A stretch of DNA of 64,000 nt from Neobacillus vireti (GTDB lineage Bacteria; Bacillota; Bacilli; Bacillales; Cytobacillaceae). Below are positions 6,936 to 16,303 of the stretch, piece after piece. Position 1 is the stretch's first letter. Each line of letters begins with the position of its first letter. The position numbers were made by a program, and so were the translations under genes. The stretch lies in NCBI RefSeq assembly GCF_001026695.1, contig NZ_LDNB01000002.1, forward strand, positions 280,360 through 344,359, read 5' to 3'. A model generated the notes under the pieces. The model searched no databases. It was not told the origin of the DNA and saw nothing but the letters and a program-made list of their open reading frames with translations.

Positions 6936-8630
6936 ATGACCTTTGAAAATTATACATATGAACGTCCTAATCTTAATGACATAACAACTAAGTTTAACGC
7001 CGCAATTGAAGAATTCAAAAATGCTGCTTCCGTTGAGGAACAAAGTAAGGCAATGAATTTAATAAATGAGCTTAGGAATGACCTTGGCACGATGTTTAAC
7101 CTTTGTTATACCCGTCATTCGATTGATACGAATGACGAGTTTTATAAAGCAGAACAAGATTACATGGATGAACTTCAACCAGAGGTCGAAGGGTTAGTGA
7201 CCAACTATTATCAAGCCCTGGTTAATTCACAATTCCGCAATGAGTTAGAAGAAAAGTGGGGCAAACAGCTTTTCGCACTAGCTGAAGGACAGCTTAAGAC
7301 GTTTAAACCGGAAATCGTTCCCTTATTACAAAAGGAAAATCGGTTATCAACAGAATATACGAAGTTGGTTGCATCGGCAAAAATTGATTTTGAAGGCGAA
7401 GAACGGACACTTGCCCAAATCGACCCGTTTATCGAATCAACAGATAGAGAAATACGCAAGCTGGCAAGTGAGGCAAAATTTGGTTTCTTCGCTGAGCATG
7501 AAGCAGAATTTGACCGAATTTATGATGAACTTGTTAAAGTAAGAACTGAAATAGCTACAAATCTAGGGTTTAAAAATTTTGTTGAACTTGGTTATTACCG
7601 AATGATGCGAACCGATTACAATGCTGAAATGGTTGCTAATTTCCGCCAGCAGGTGAAGGATTTTATTGTACCCATTGCGACAAAGCTTAAAGAGCGTCAG
7701 CGTGAACGATTAGGCCTTGACCAATTAAACTATTATGATGAAGGCTTCGTTTTTCAGACTGGAAATGCGACTCCAAAGGGAAGTCCGGAATGGATTATTG
7801 AAAACGGACAAAAAATGTATGAAGACTTATCAAAGGAAACGGGAGACTTTTTCCGGTTTATGCAGGAAAATAACCTTATGGACCTCGTTGCCAAGAAAGG
7901 GAAAGCAGGCGGCGGATATTGTACGTATATTGAAAATTATAAAGCGCCGTTTATCTTTTCCAATTTCAATGGAACATCAGGGGATATCGATGTCTTGACC
8001 CATGAAGCAGGCCATGCCTTCCAGGTTTATTCCAGCCGTCAGTTTGAAATTCCGGAATATTACTGGCCAACCTACGAAGCATGTGAAATCCATTCCATGA
8101 GTATGGAGTTTTTTACGTGGCCGTGGATGGAGCTTTTCTTCCAAGAGGATACAGATAAATATAAGTTTTCACACTTAAGTGACGCGCTTCTTTTCTTGCC
8201 ATATGGGGTTTCAGTTGATGAATTCCAGCATTGGGTATATGAAAATCCAACAGCTTCTCCGCAAGAGCGCAAGCTTCAATGGCGAGAAATCGAGAAAAAA
8301 TATATGCCGCATAAAGATTATGATGGCAATGAATATTTAGAAAAGGGCGGCTTCTGGCAGCGCCAAGGGCATATATATAATTCGCCGTTTTATTATATTG
8401 ATTACACACTCGCTCAAATTTGCGCCTTCCAATTCTGGAAACGTTCAAGAGAGAACCAAGAAGAAGCTTGGGCAGATTACGTCAAGCTGTGTAAGCTTGG
8501 CGGCAGCATGTCGTTCATCAAACTTGCCGAAGCGGCAAATTTAATTTCACCATTTGAAGATGGCTGTGTCGAATCAGTTGTCGGTGAAATTGAGAATTGG
8601 CTAAATTCTGTTGATGATAAAAAGCTTTAA
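6936..8630 (+). CDS. pepF: M3-family oligoendopeptidase (PepF-like)
   Basis: This 564-aa cytosolic zinc metallopeptidase degrades oligopeptides. The zinc-binding HEAGH motif is at residues 356-360, with the third-ligand region YEACEIHSMSMEFF about 25 residues further on, and the GTSGDIDVLTHEAGHAF context typical of M3 enzymes. The length fits the shorter of the Bacillus M3 oligoendopeptidases. ATG 6936 follows AGGAGAG. The gene appears monocistronic, and its stop codon directly abuts a 180-bp dispersed repeat. Confidence 0.9.
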   Translation: MTFENYTYERPNLNDITTKFNAAIEEFKNAASVEEQSKAMNLINELRNDLGTMFNLCYTRHSIDTNDEFYKAEQDYMDELQPEVEGLVTNYYQALVNSQFRNELEEKWGKQLFALAEGQLKTFKPEIVPLLQKENRLSTEYTKLVASAKIDFEGEERTLAQIDPFIESTDREIRKLASEAKFGFFAEHEAEFDRIYDELVKVRTEIATNLGFKNFVELGYYRMMRTDYNAEMVANFRQQVKDFIVPIATKLKERQRERLGLDQLNYYDEGFVFQTGNATPKGSPEWIIENGQKMYEDLSKETGDFFRFMQENNLMDLVAKKGKAGGGYCTYIENYKAPFIFSNFNGTSGDIDVLTHEAGHAFQVYSSRQFEIPEYYWPTYEACEIHSMSMEFFTWPWMELFFQEDTDKYKFSHLSDALLFLPYGVSVDEFQHWVYENPTASPQERKLQWREIEKKYMPHKDYDGNEYLEKGGFWQRQGHIYNSPFYYIDYTLAQICAFQFWKRSRENQEEAWADYVKLCKLGGSMSFIKLAEAANLISPFEDGCVESVVGEIENWLNSVDDKKL

Positions 8631-8811
8631 GAAAAGCGGAAGCGCCCTGTTCAGCGGCGTATGGCCTGGAGCGCTCCAACTGAGATAAAGGAAACACGAA
8701 GAGCGAAAGCGATTCGATGTTGACTTATCGTAGGGCGGAGAGCGAAGGACAGTAGCCGCTAGGGCGCTGGAGCTGGACAATTCTTGAAGTCGAAAAGATA
8801 TAAATTCTTAT
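8631..8811 (+). repeat. Dispersed structured repeat, family B, copy 1
   Basis: About 180 bp closely resembling 11142-11320. It begins GAAAAGCGGAAGCGCCCT directly after the pepF stop codon. Nested complementary segments occur in order: AGCGCCCT...AGCGGC...GCCGCT...AGGGCGCT, so the transcript can fold into a long stem; a GCGAAAGC mini-hairpin lies in the middle. No ORF and no clear target duplication. Probably a Bacillus intergenic repeat of unknown function. Confidence 0.75.
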
Positions 8812-8823
8812 ATAATAAAAAAT

Positions 8824-8857
8824 AAAAGCGAAGCCGCTTCTTTAGCGGCTTCGCTTT
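8824..8857 (-). terminator. Terminator of clpE
   Basis: AAAGCGAAGCCGCT and AGCGGCTTCGCTTT form a 14-bp perfect stem; on the minus strand it follows clpE and ends in a T-rich run. Confidence 0.85.
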
Positions 8858-8861
8858 GTTA

Positions 8862-11024
8862 TCACTTAACAGTTGCTGCAATGTCTGAAACAACTTTTAT
8901 TTCCCCGTCTTCTACGACTGCGGCTAACTTTGTTACTTCCGGCTGGTCTAAGATAAAGTCAGCAATTCTGTCTTCAAGCTGTTCTTGAATCACTCTGCGA
9001 AGGGGGCGTGCGCCAAAAGCAGGGTGGTAACCAAGCTCAGCTAGTTTTTCTTTTGCATCCGCTGTGATTGTTAATTCAATGTTTTGTTCTGCCAATGTTT
9101 CCTTCAAATCTGCAAACATTAAATCGACAATATATAAAATATGTTCTTTAGCGAGTGCGTTAAATTCGATAATACTGTCAAAACGATTTAAAAATTCTGG
9201 CTTAAAGAAGCTGCCGAGCGAATCGAGAATATTTGCTTCCTCAACTGCTTCACTTATGCCAAAGCCAACATGAACTGGTTTGTGGGCAATACCGGCATTG
9301 CTGGTCATAATGATGACCGTATCCTTAAAGCTTACAATTCTTCCCTGGCTATCCGTGAGACGGCCGTCTTCGAGAATTTGCAGGAACATATGCTGGACGT
9401 CAGGATGCGCCTTTTCAATTTCGTCTAGTAAAATAATGCTATAGGGGTTCCGACGAACTTTTTCAGTAAGTTGACCTGCCTCATCATGACCTATATAGCC
9501 GGGAGGCGAACCAATTAATTTAGCGACACTGTGTTTTTCCATGTATTCACTCATATCAAGGCGAATCATCGAATCCTTTGTCCCAAATAATTCTTCCGCA
9601 AGTGTTTTCGATAACTCGGTTTTTCCGACACCTGTCGGACCGACAAATAAGAATGAGCCGATTGGACGGTTCTTCGCTTTTAAGCCGGCACGGCTGCGGC
9701 GGATTGCTTTTGCCGTTTTTTGAACAGCTTTTTCTTGGCCGATGACCTTTTTGTTTAGGTTTTCTTCTAAATGTTTCATTCTATCTTGTTCTTCTTGCTG
9801 TAATTTGCCAACCGGTATTCCGGTTTTTTGTTCAATGATTTCTTGAATATGGCTAACCGTTACAATTGGTCTCTCTGAACTTGGAAGATGATTTAAAGCT
9901 TTTTCGAGTTTTGCTTCTTCATCACGAAGCTTTGCTGCCTTTTCATATTCTTCATTTTTTAGGACTTCTTCCTTAGCAGCAGCAATTTCCTTTAGGCGTG
10001 CTTCAATCTGTTCATTAGTTTTGTTATCAGCAGTAAGATTCAATTTTGAACCGGCTTCATCAAGTAAGTCAATCGCTTTGTCCGGCAGGAAGCGGTCTTG
10101 AATATAGCGCTGCGACAGGTTTACACAAGCCCGGATTGCTTCATCTGTATAAATGACATCATGATAATCCTCGTATTTCTTCTGAATACCTTCTAAGATT
10201 TCAATCGCTGCCTCGGCAGTCGGTTCTTGGACATGTACTGGCTGGAAGCGGCGTTCTAGAGCGGCATCCTTTTCGATGTGCCGGTATTCCTTTAAGGTTG
10301 TGGCACCGACTAACTGCAATTCACCACGGGCCAGGGCAGGCTTTAATATATTTCCGGCATCCATGGAACCTTCTGCGGAACCTGCTCCAACTAGCAGATG
10401 AATTTCATCAATGAACAAAATCACATTCTTGCGCTCCTGAACCTCCGTGATTAATTGTTTCATGCGTTCCTCAAATTGCCCGCGAATGCCGGTATTGGCA
10501 ACAAGTGAAGCAACATCTAATAAATAAACTTCTTTATTTCGCAGTTTGCCAGGGACATCTCCTTCAGCAATTTTTTGGGCAAGCGCTTCGGCAATGGCTG
10601 TTTTCCCAACACCTGGTTCACCGATTAGTACTGGATTATTTTTGTTGCGTCGATTTAGGATTTCAATGACACGATTGACTTCCTCGTCACGTCCAATTAC
10701 CGGATCAATTAAGCCTGTATTTGCTAGTTGGGTTAAGTTCCGGCCGAATTGATCAATAAAGCCGCCATGTGTGGTTTTACGTTCATTTTGCGGAGCAAAA
10801 TGATTATTCATGTTTTGATCCGCAGAAGAGTTTTTATTCATGAAGAAATCTTCAAGTGGGAATCCTTGGAATGGGTTTATTTTCATTCCAAAGCCTGCAC
10901 CTAATGCTTGCTTTTCTTTTGTATAACAGTTATGGCAAAGTTTCATATCATTCCGCTGCCCGTTCACATTCACAGTTAATTGAACTTGAGCTTGATTTTG
11001 ATTGCATCGTTGACAAAGCATCAT
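8862..11024 (-). CDS. clpE: ClpE, Clp protease ATPase subunit with zinc finger
   Basis: ClpE is a class I Clp/Hsp100 unfoldase that feeds damaged proteins to ClpP and is required for recovery from heat stress in Bacillus. The 720-aa product has the diagnostic N-terminal zinc finger (C4, C7, C30, C33), then two AAA modules with Walker A motifs GEPGVGKT (about residue 134) and GPTGVGKT (about residue 458), separated by a short coiled coil; there is no long ClpB-type middle domain. The start is ATG 11024, behind a perfect AGGAGG with 7-8 base spacing; an in-frame ATG at 11081 lies inside the promoter/CtsR region and is rejected. Two CtsR boxes control it. Confidence 0.95.
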   Translation of the reverse strand: MMLCQRCNQNQAQVQLTVNVNGQRNDMKLCHNCYTKEKQALGAGFGMKINPFQGFPLEDFFMNKNSSADQNMNNHFAPQNERKTTHGGFIDQFGRNLTQLANTGLIDPVIGRDEEVNRVIEILNRRNKNNPVLIGEPGVGKTAIAEALAQKIAEGDVPGKLRNKEVYLLDVASLVANTGIRGQFEERMKQLITEVQERKNVILFIDEIHLLVGAGSAEGSMDAGNILKPALARGELQLVGATTLKEYRHIEKDAALERRFQPVHVQEPTAEAAIEILEGIQKKYEDYHDVIYTDEAIRACVNLSQRYIQDRFLPDKAIDLLDEAGSKLNLTADNKTNEQIEARLKEIAAAKEEVLKNEEYEKAAKLRDEEAKLEKALNHLPSSERPIVTVSHIQEIIEQKTGIPVGKLQQEEQDRMKHLEENLNKKVIGQEKAVQKTAKAIRRSRAGLKAKNRPIGSFLFVGPTGVGKTELSKTLAEELFGTKDSMIRLDMSEYMEKHSVAKLIGSPPGYIGHDEAGQLTEKVRRNPYSIILLDEIEKAHPDVQHMFLQILEDGRLTDSQGRIVSFKDTVIIMTSNAGIAHKPVHVGFGISEAVEEANILDSLGSFFKPEFLNRFDSIIEFNALAKEHILYIVDLMFADLKETLAEQNIELTITADAKEKLAELGYHPAFGARPLRRVIQEQLEDRIADFILDQPEVTKLAAVVEDGEIKVVSDIAATVK

Positions 11025-11054
11025 AAAATAACCTCCTAGTTGTTGTGGTTTGAC

Positions 11055-11110
11055 TTTGACTATATTTGACCTTATGTCCATAGTATACTCTGACCTTTTT
11101 TGACTTTCAA
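11055..11110 (-). promoter_or_regulatory. clpE promoter with two CtsR operators
   Basis: On the minus strand, -35 TTGAAA (11105-11110) and -10 TATACT (11082-11087) are separated by 17 bp. AGTCAAAAAAGGTCAGA (11089-11105) lies in the spacer and GGTCAAATATAGTCAAA (11055-11071) downstream of the start; both fit the CtsR heptad repeat RGTCAAA-N3-RGTCAAA, the second perfectly. Heat induction by CtsR derepression is strongly implied. Confidence 0.9.
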
Positions 11111-11141
11111 GGATTTTGTTTGAAGTAATAGTTGGAAATAC

Positions 11142-11320
11142 GAAAAGCGCAAGCGCCCTGGTCAGCGGCGTATGGCCTGGAGCGCTCCAACCGAGATAAA
11201 GGAAACACGGTGAGCTTCGCTGCCCGATGTTGACTTATCGTAGGGCGGAGAGCGAAGGACATTAGCCGCTAGGGCGCTGGAGCTAGACACTTCTCAAAGT
11301 CAAAAGTTTATACTTCTTAT
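11142..11320 (+). repeat. Dispersed structured repeat, family B, copy 2
   Basis: Second copy of the family at 8631-8811, in the same orientation, so the clpE unit lies between direct repeats. The nested stem sequences AGCGCCCT/AGGGCGCT and AGCGGC/GCCGCT are conserved. The middle differs (GTGAGCTTCGCTGCCC here against AAGAGCGAAAGCGATT there), yet both versions can form a small hairpin. It occupies most of the 305-bp gap between clpE and ykvI. Confidence 0.75.
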
Positions 11321-11386
11321 CTTAAGAAAAAAGCTCGTCTTTGTTTGTCCTCTTATTCATATATTTGATGATAAGGGGGAGATGAT

Positions 11387-12436
11387 GTGAAAAGGAATTG
11401 GAATCAAGCCTTTCAAATTGCAGCAGTTTATGTAGGAACTGTTGTTGGAGCAGGATTCGCCACAGGAAAAGAAATCGTTGAATTTTTTTCTCGATTTGGT
11501 TTCTTTGGCTTTATTAGTATATTAATGAGTGGTTATCTCTTTGTCATGATTGGGTCGAAGATGATGAGGATGGCCGCCCAAATCGAGGCAAAATCGTATC
11601 AAGAATTTAATGAGTACCTGTTTGGAAAATGGGCAGGCAGTGTCATTAATTTATTTATGCTTTTGATGCTTCTCGGGGTTAGCGCAGTGATGCTCGCCGG
11701 TGCGGGTGCGGTTTTTGAGGAACAGTTAGGACTGCCAAGAAATATCGGCGTTTTTTTAACGATATTTCTTTCCTACCTTGTGATGCTTGTCGGAACAAAA
11801 GGTCTGTTTGCTGTTAATACATTTGTTGTTCCATTGATGATTACCTTCAGCTTAATTTTAATGTGTTTATCCGTGCAAATGCCGAACTTTTTAGAACAGT
11901 TTTTGTATATTCCCCATGCTGCGGATGGCTGGAAGAGTGTGATTGCTCCTTTTTCTTATGCAGCATTGAATCTGGGCTTAGCTCAGGCAGTACTAGTCCC
12001 GGTTGCCACAGAGGTTAAGGATGACTGGACAATTAAATGGGGGGGAATCTTGGGCGGACTGGCATTAACATTGATTTTAATCGGGAGTCATTTTACGCTA
12101 ATTATGCTTCCAAATTTAGAATTGTATGATATTCCAATGGCAATTATTATGAAAAATCTAGCCCCATTTTTTTATTGGATTTTTGTCCTTGTTATTTATG
12201 GGGAGATTTTTACTTCTGTGATCGGAAATGTCTTTGGACTTGATCGGCAGCTGAAGCAGTTCATACCGGTTTCGACAATGGTGTCGGTTACTGCTATCTT
12301 TGCCGTCTCTTACCTGATAAGCCTAGTGAATTATAGTACGCTCCTTTCCTATCTATATCCATTGTTCGGCTATATTTGTATGTCGTTTTTTATTTTATTG
12401 TGGATGAAACCATTTTCACCAAGTAAGCGAAAGTAA
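11387..12436 (+). CDS. ykvI: YkvI-like membrane protein
   Basis: This 349-aa integral membrane protein has about 10 hydrophobic segments and resembles B. subtilis YkvI, a transporter-like protein with the amino-acid-permease/NSS type of fold. The N-terminus FQIAAVYVGTVVGAGFATGKEI has the glycine-rich unwound helix seen in sodium-coupled amino acid carriers. The substrate is unknown. Translation starts at GTG 11387, with GGGGGAGAT upstream. As in B. subtilis, it is next to clpE. Confidence 0.8.
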   Translation: MKRNWNQAFQIAAVYVGTVVGAGFATGKEIVEFFSRFGFFGFISILMSGYLFVMIGSKMMRMAAQIEAKSYQEFNEYLFGKWAGSVINLFMLLMLLGVSAVMLAGAGAVFEEQLGLPRNIGVFLTIFLSYLVMLVGTKGLFAVNTFVVPLMITFSLILMCLSVQMPNFLEQFLYIPHAADGWKSVIAPFSYAALNLGLAQAVLVPVATEVKDDWTIKWGGILGGLALTLILIGSHFTLIMLPNLELYDIPMAIIMKNLAPFFYWIFVLVIYGEIFTSVIGNVFGLDRQLKQFIPVSTMVSVTAIFAVSYLISLVNYSTLLSYLYPLFGYICMSFFILLWMKPFSPSKRK

Positions 12437-12470
12437 GAAAGCAGTTGAAGAATTATCAGCTGCTCTCCTT
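12437..12470. terminator. Possible bidirectional terminator between ykvI and CPBP gene
   Basis: AGCAG-TGA and TCA-CTGCT arms form an imperfect hairpin between two convergent genes, followed by a T-rich stretch on the plus strand. Weak. Confidence 0.4.
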
Positions 12471-13080
12471 ATTTTAACGGTAGGATGATAAAAATCATTA
12501 GATCAAAGATGATGTGTGAAACAATGACGAGCGGCATACTCTTTTTCCAATAATAAAGTAAACCCCAGAAAAAACCAGAAATTAAGGCAGCAAAGACTAG
12601 TATAAATGAGCCTGAATAAATATGAACTGAGGCGAATAACAACGCGGCTATTCCAATGCTGACAATCGGTTTAAAGTTAGCTAATAGACTTTTTTGGATA
12701 AAGCCCCGCCAAAAAATTTCTTCTCCAGGCGCAGCAACCAAAACTAGTGCAATATACTGCCAAAACAGTTTTGGTGCATACCAGCGATACAGTTTTTTTA
12801 TGTCTTTTTCAAACGGAAGATGAAGATGTTGAATGGTTTGAAATCCCAGCCAAAAGACAAAATATAACAAGAGTCCGCTGATAGCCCCCAGGAAAATATA
12901 TTGGAAAAAGGGGGCCTCATCATCAACATCACCTTGAAACATCGCGTACGCTATTAGCACAAGCAATGATCCAGAAAAGATATACCAAAAGATTGCTTTA
13001 TCGTGAAAGGAAAAAAATACCAGTCCGTGTGCAATAATCAATCCGGCGATAAAACGGATGTTTAGGAATTGTTTTTTCAT
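12469..13080 (-). CDS. CPBP-family intramembrane metalloprotease
   Basis: This 203-aa membrane protein belongs to the CAAX-protease/bacteriocin-processing (CPBP, Abi) family. The three catalytic motifs are intact: EEIFWRGF (EExxxR), ASVHIYSG (FxxxH type) and SHIIFDLMIF (HxxxD type), each within a hydrophobic segment, as required for a zinc site in the membrane. The substrate is unknown; family members process peptides or act in self-immunity. It is convergent with ykvI and appears monocistronic. Confidence 0.88.
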   Translation of the reverse strand: MKKQFLNIRFIAGLIIAHGLVFFSFHDKAIFWYIFSGSLLVLIAYAMFQGDVDDEAPFFQYIFLGAISGLLLYFVFWLGFQTIQHLHLPFEKDIKKLYRWYAPKLFWQYIALVLVAAPGEEIFWRGFIQKSLLANFKPIVSIGIAALLFASVHIYSGSFILVFAALISGFFWGLLYYWKKSMPLVIVSHIIFDLMIFIILPLK

Positions 13081-13244
13081 TTTCGTGAACCCCTTTAATA
13101 ATCAATACAGTATACTTTAACAAAAAACTATCATTAGTTTCAACTCACAACCGATTCATGGAAATGATTACAAAACATTTTACCCCATTAAATTGATTAG
13201 ATTATCAAAAGAAGAAAAGAATAATTGAGAAAGGAGTGAAAGAT

Positions 13245-13364
13245 ATGAGTAAATCGCAGAGTCAGCAAGAACGGGAATGGACTGTCAGGAAACAGGATCA
13301 AAATCCCCATGGTAAGGTAAAATCTTTAAAGCAGATTGCGAAAGAAACGGGTCAAGGAAAGTAA
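13245..13364 (+). CDS. Small basic protein, 39 aa (DUF6254-like)
   Basis: A 39-codon ORF with a strong AAGGAGTG ribosome site 6 bases before the ATG. The protein is hydrophilic and rich in Lys and Gln (starts MSKSQSQQEREWTVRKQDQ; ends KETGQGK). It resembles short Bacillus proteins that I recall as DUF6254, but this is from memory. There is no signal peptide or membrane segment. It is followed by a clear bidirectional terminator. Function unknown; the composition would fit a spore or nucleoid-associated peptide, which is speculation. Confidence 0.65.
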   Translation: MSKSQSQQEREWTVRKQDQNPHGKVKSLKQIAKETGQGK

Positions 13365-13365
13365 A

Positions 13366-13397
13366 CTAGAAAAGGCAGCAGGGCTGCCTTTTCTAGC
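13366..13397. terminator. Bidirectional terminator
   Basis: CTAGAAAAGGCAGC and GCTGCCTTTTCTAG form a long perfect stem between the 39-aa ORF and the convergent ykvS gene. Confidence 0.85.
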
Positions 13398-13403
13398 ATA
13401 CTA

Positions 13404-13592
13404 TTAATAAGCGCTTTCTTTTACGACCTTATAGTTTTTGTGGTTGACGACTGTACGCTGATCCAATTCTAAATCGCGGTAATTATCCATAAATGTTAGG
13501 TCGACTATGACAGAATTTTCATTTACCTTTTCTACAACTCCTTGCAAGCCGTCGCGGAATTCGATGATATTACCTACTTCTGCTTTTTTCAT
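13404..13592 (-). CDS. ykvS: YkvS, DUF2187 family protein
   Basis: This 62-aa protein matches YkvS/DUF2187: MKKAEVGNIIEFRDGLQGVVEKVNENSVIVDLT, a small beta-rich SH3/KOW-like fold with conserved glycine turns. The ribosome site (GGGAGAGA) lies upstream on the minus strand. It keeps the ykv-region order of B. subtilis. Function unknown. Confidence 0.85.
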   Translation of the reverse strand: MKKAEVGNIIEFRDGLQGVVEKVNENSVIVDLTFMDNYRDLELDQRTVVNHKNYKVVKESAY

Positions 13593-13731
13593 TTAGTCTC
13601 TCTCCCTACTATAAAATCCATTTAAATAACAGTTTGCACTACTTTCTTGAATTCGTAAAGCCTTTTATTTTACAATTTTGTTAATTTCTCATGAATAATT
13701 GATTATATGTTACGAAATCTAGAAAAAGAAT

Positions 13732-13745
13732 AGAAAACGCTTACA
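13732..13745. promoter_or_regulatory. Candidate cre (CcpA) site
   Basis: AGAAAACGCTTACA matches 13 of 14 positions of the cre consensus. It lies about 140 bp upstream of ykvS and about 80 bp upstream of the 63-aa ORF at 13827, so it could control either. Confidence 0.5.
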
Positions 13746-13826
13746 AAAGTAGAGTGTGAGAATATCAAAGTTGACTTAGAGAAAGGTCTATACGGTAAAA
13801 TAAAGATGGTAAAGGTGGTGCAGAAA

Positions 13827-14018
13827 TTGAAGGAAGAAATAACAGAAATTTTGGATCGGCTTATGACAGGGGAGCTTTCAGAGTATTATGTCAAAAATGA
13901 AGATTTTATGGAATTTCGCGAGGTTCTCGTAAAGAGAAACGATTTTAAGCATTTTCGCGGCATTGGTCAGCGGGGCGGAGATGTTTTGTATCAATACCTG
14001 AAAGAACCTAGAAGCTAA
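13827..14018 (+). CDS. Small hypothetical protein, 63 aa
   Basis: I do not recognise this family. The start is placed at TTG 13827, which has AAAGGTGGTG at a proper distance; an in-frame ATG at 13806 would place that ribosome site inside the gene and has none of its own. The protein is amphipathic and charged (KEEITEILDRLMTGELSEY, then REVLVKRNDFKHFRGIGQRGG), probably a small helical cytosolic protein. It has its own terminator and is therefore a single transcription unit, with a good cre-like site 80 bp upstream. Confidence 0.65.
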   Translation: MKEEITEILDRLMTGELSEYYVKNEDFMEFREVLVKRNDFKHFRGIGQRGGDVLYQYLKEPRS

Positions 14019-14028
14019 TAGTAGTTGA

Positions 14029-14066
14029 AGAGGAGATCTCATAAATTTGGATTCTCCTCTTTTTTC
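14029..14066 (+). terminator. Terminator of the 63-aa ORF
   Basis: AAGAGGAGA and TCTCCTCTT pair with a 14-base loop, followed by a T tract. Confidence 0.75.
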
Positions 14067-14156
14067 TTAGATTCGTTAAAAGTTTGGAAAAGTATAAAAA
14101 TTTGCTAAAATATAAAAGGACCTATACATACAAATAGAGATTAAGGGGATGAATGA

Positions 14157-15107
14157 ATGGGATTTACAGAGAAAATCGGCCAATTAAAGCAGGAGATAGG
14201 CAAGGTAATCGTCGGTAAGGATTTAGAAGTGGAATTAATGGCCATTTCCGTCTTATTTAATGGACATATATTATTAGAAAGTGTTCCTGGAACAGGAAAA
14301 ACAATGCTTGCAAAAAGCTTTGCAGCCGCAATCGGCGGGGAGTTTTCGAGGATTCAGTTTACCCCGGATGTGCTCCCTAGTGATGTAACCGGGATTCAGT
14401 TTTTTAACCCTAAGGTGCAGGAATTTGTGCTCAGGCCGGGGCCGATCATGGCAAATATCGTTCTAGCGGATGAAATTAACCGGGCAACACCTAGAACCCA
14501 GTCAAGTTTATTGGAGGTAATGGAAGAAAGGCAAGTAACCGTCGATGGAATTACCGTACCGTTGGAAGAGCCCTTTATGGTGATTGCTACACAAAATCCC
14601 GTGGAATCCCAGCAAGGGACCTTTTCACTGCCTATTGCCCAAATGGACCGATTTTTTATCAAAATGAAAGTCGGTTATCCTGATTACGAGGATGAAAAGA
14701 AAATCATGCAAATTCATCGCGGCGATAAAAAAATAGAGGCTATTGCCCAAATATTTTCCATTCAAGAAATAGAACAATTAAAGGCTGCAATAAACGGCAC
14801 GCAAATTTCAGCAGATATCGAAGACTACCTCTTAACCATAGTAAGAAAGACCCGCGAGCACAATAGCATCGAACTAGGTGTCAGCCCGAGAGGAACATTG
14901 GCGCTTATGAAAGCAGCGCAAGGAAAAGCCTTTTTGAATGGACGGACATATGTTACGCCAGATGATGTGAAAACAGTAGCCCCATTTGTGCTGGGACATA
15001 GAATTTTTCTATCGATTGAAGGATCACTGACGAAAACAGCAGAAACCATTATCGAAGAAATTCTTGATTCAATACCTGTCCCGGTAGAATCAGGTGCAAA
15101 TGGATGA
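14157..15107 (+). CDS. MoxR-family AAA ATPase
   Basis: This 316-aa AAA+ ATPase of the MoxR/RavA class (B. subtilis YeaC type) carries Walker A ESVPGTGKT ending at residue 50 and Walker B with the sensor block IVLADEINRATPRTQSSLLEVMEE. MoxR proteins act as chaperones for assembling or activating partner proteins with von Willebrand or DUF58 domains. Its stop overlaps the start of a DUF58 gene by ATGA, so the partner is probably that protein. First gene of a three-gene operon (MoxR, DUF58, DUF4129). Confidence 0.92.
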   Translation: MGFTEKIGQLKQEIGKVIVGKDLEVELMAISVLFNGHILLESVPGTGKTMLAKSFAAAIGGEFSRIQFTPDVLPSDVTGIQFFNPKVQEFVLRPGPIMANIVLADEINRATPRTQSSLLEVMEERQVTVDGITVPLEEPFMVIATQNPVESQQGTFSLPIAQMDRFFIKMKVGYPDYEDEKKIMQIHRGDKKIEAIAQIFSIQEIEQLKAAINGTQISADIEDYLLTIVRKTREHNSIELGVSPRGTLALMKAAQGKAFLNGRTYVTPDDVKTVAPFVLGHRIFLSIEGSLTKTAETIIEEILDSIPVPVESGANG

Positions 15108-16303
15108 GTTGGAAAAAATATTCGCTAGAAGATCGGAAAATTCCGGGTATTAGCGGCTTTGCCATCATCCTTATTATTGTAAGTCTATATATTCAATCAA
15201 AATTAGTGCTGTTTCTTGCTGTTTTTTTTCTTATTGTCATATTCTGTAATCAACTTTATTTAAAAAGGACTGGCGAAAAGCTATATTTTGAAAATCTGAA
15301 TGTAAAAAATTACTTTTTTATTGGCGATAAGGGCGAATGGTTCTTAACGTTTCGGAATGAAGGGTTTCCGATTTTAAAAGCTGAGTTGAGGATTTATTTT
15401 GATTTTTTTGTGTCGCCAGATGAAGACCTACAGGAAACAAGTCTTTCTTCCATGTATGAGATGTCGATTCCCTTTTCGTTATTCACCAATCAAGCAAAAC
15501 AGATAAAAATTCCTTTTACAGCGAAACAGCGGGGCATTGCCAAAATTCGCTCCATCGAGTTTCGCGTTCCCAGCCTGTTAGGTTTTGGGGAAACCGTCTT
15601 AGAATCCAAATATTTCGTGAAACAACAAGCAGTGGTCTATCCGCTGCCCATCCCTGTAAAAGGATTAAAGGAACAAATCTCTGTCCTTCAAGGGATTCAT
15701 ATTGTCCCGATTTCTGTTTATGAGGAATTGCTTGGTCCTGTTGGAACAAGAGACTATGTTCCCTCCGACAGCTTCAATCGAATTCATTGGAAAGCCAGTG
15801 CCAGAAAACAGGAGCTCCAAACAAAAGTGTATGAAAGAATCTCGGAAAAGGGCTGGAATATTGCGCTTAATGTTTCTGATGGACATTCGATTACAGGGAA
15901 GCTTGAAAAATTACTTAGCAGCATCACGGAATTTGCCTACTATGCTTTCCATAAGCAAATTCCCTACTCGCTTTGCATTAACGTTCGTACGGCTGGGAGC
16001 ACTCCATTTCTTTATCTTCCAATCGGAGAAGGGAAAGAGCATTTACAAAAGGTATTAGAGACACTCGCTTCGGTTAGTACGCAAAATACAAGTCTGCCGT
16101 ATGATTATATGCTCTCCTTTTATAACAGTCATTTAACCGCCCAGCCCTATTTTATCCATGCCGGGATTAAGACAGACGACACCAAGAGAATGCTGCTAGG
16201 GATATCGAAAAAAGGGGCAAAATTATTTGAATTGAAAATTGAACAGGAGTTTGGCTTATTAAGTGAACTGGCCATACACCAGGAAAGAAGGATGCTGCTA
16301 TGA
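15104..16303 (+). CDS. DUF58 domain membrane protein
   Basis: This 399-aa protein has two N-terminal hydrophobic segments (about residues 15-50) followed by a soluble region with the DUF58 signature GTRDYVPSDSFNRIHWKASARKQE (about residues 208-232). It is the YeaD-type partner of the MoxR ATPase; in this family a beta-sandwich and a vWA-like domain are tethered to the membrane. It is joined to both neighbours by 4-bp ATGA overlaps, so stoichiometric coupled translation is expected. Function remains unknown. Confidence 0.9.
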   Translation: MSWKKYSLEDRKIPGISGFAIILIIVSLYIQSKLVLFLAVFFLIVIFCNQLYLKRTGEKLYFENLNVKNYFFIGDKGEWFLTFRNEGFPILKAELRIYFDFFVSPDEDLQETSLSSMYEMSIPFSLFTNQAKQIKIPFTAKQRGIAKIRSIEFRVPSLLGFGETVLESKYFVKQQAVVYPLPIPVKGLKEQISVLQGIHIVPISVYEELLGPVGTRDYVPSDSFNRIHWKASARKQELQTKVYERISEKGWNIALNVSDGHSITGKLEKLLSSITEFAYYAFHKQIPYSLCINVRTAGSTPFLYLPIGEGKEHLQKVLETLASVSTQNTSLPYDYMLSFYNSHLTAQPYFIHAGIKTDDTKRMLLGISKKGAKLFELKIEQEFGLLSELAIHQERRMLL

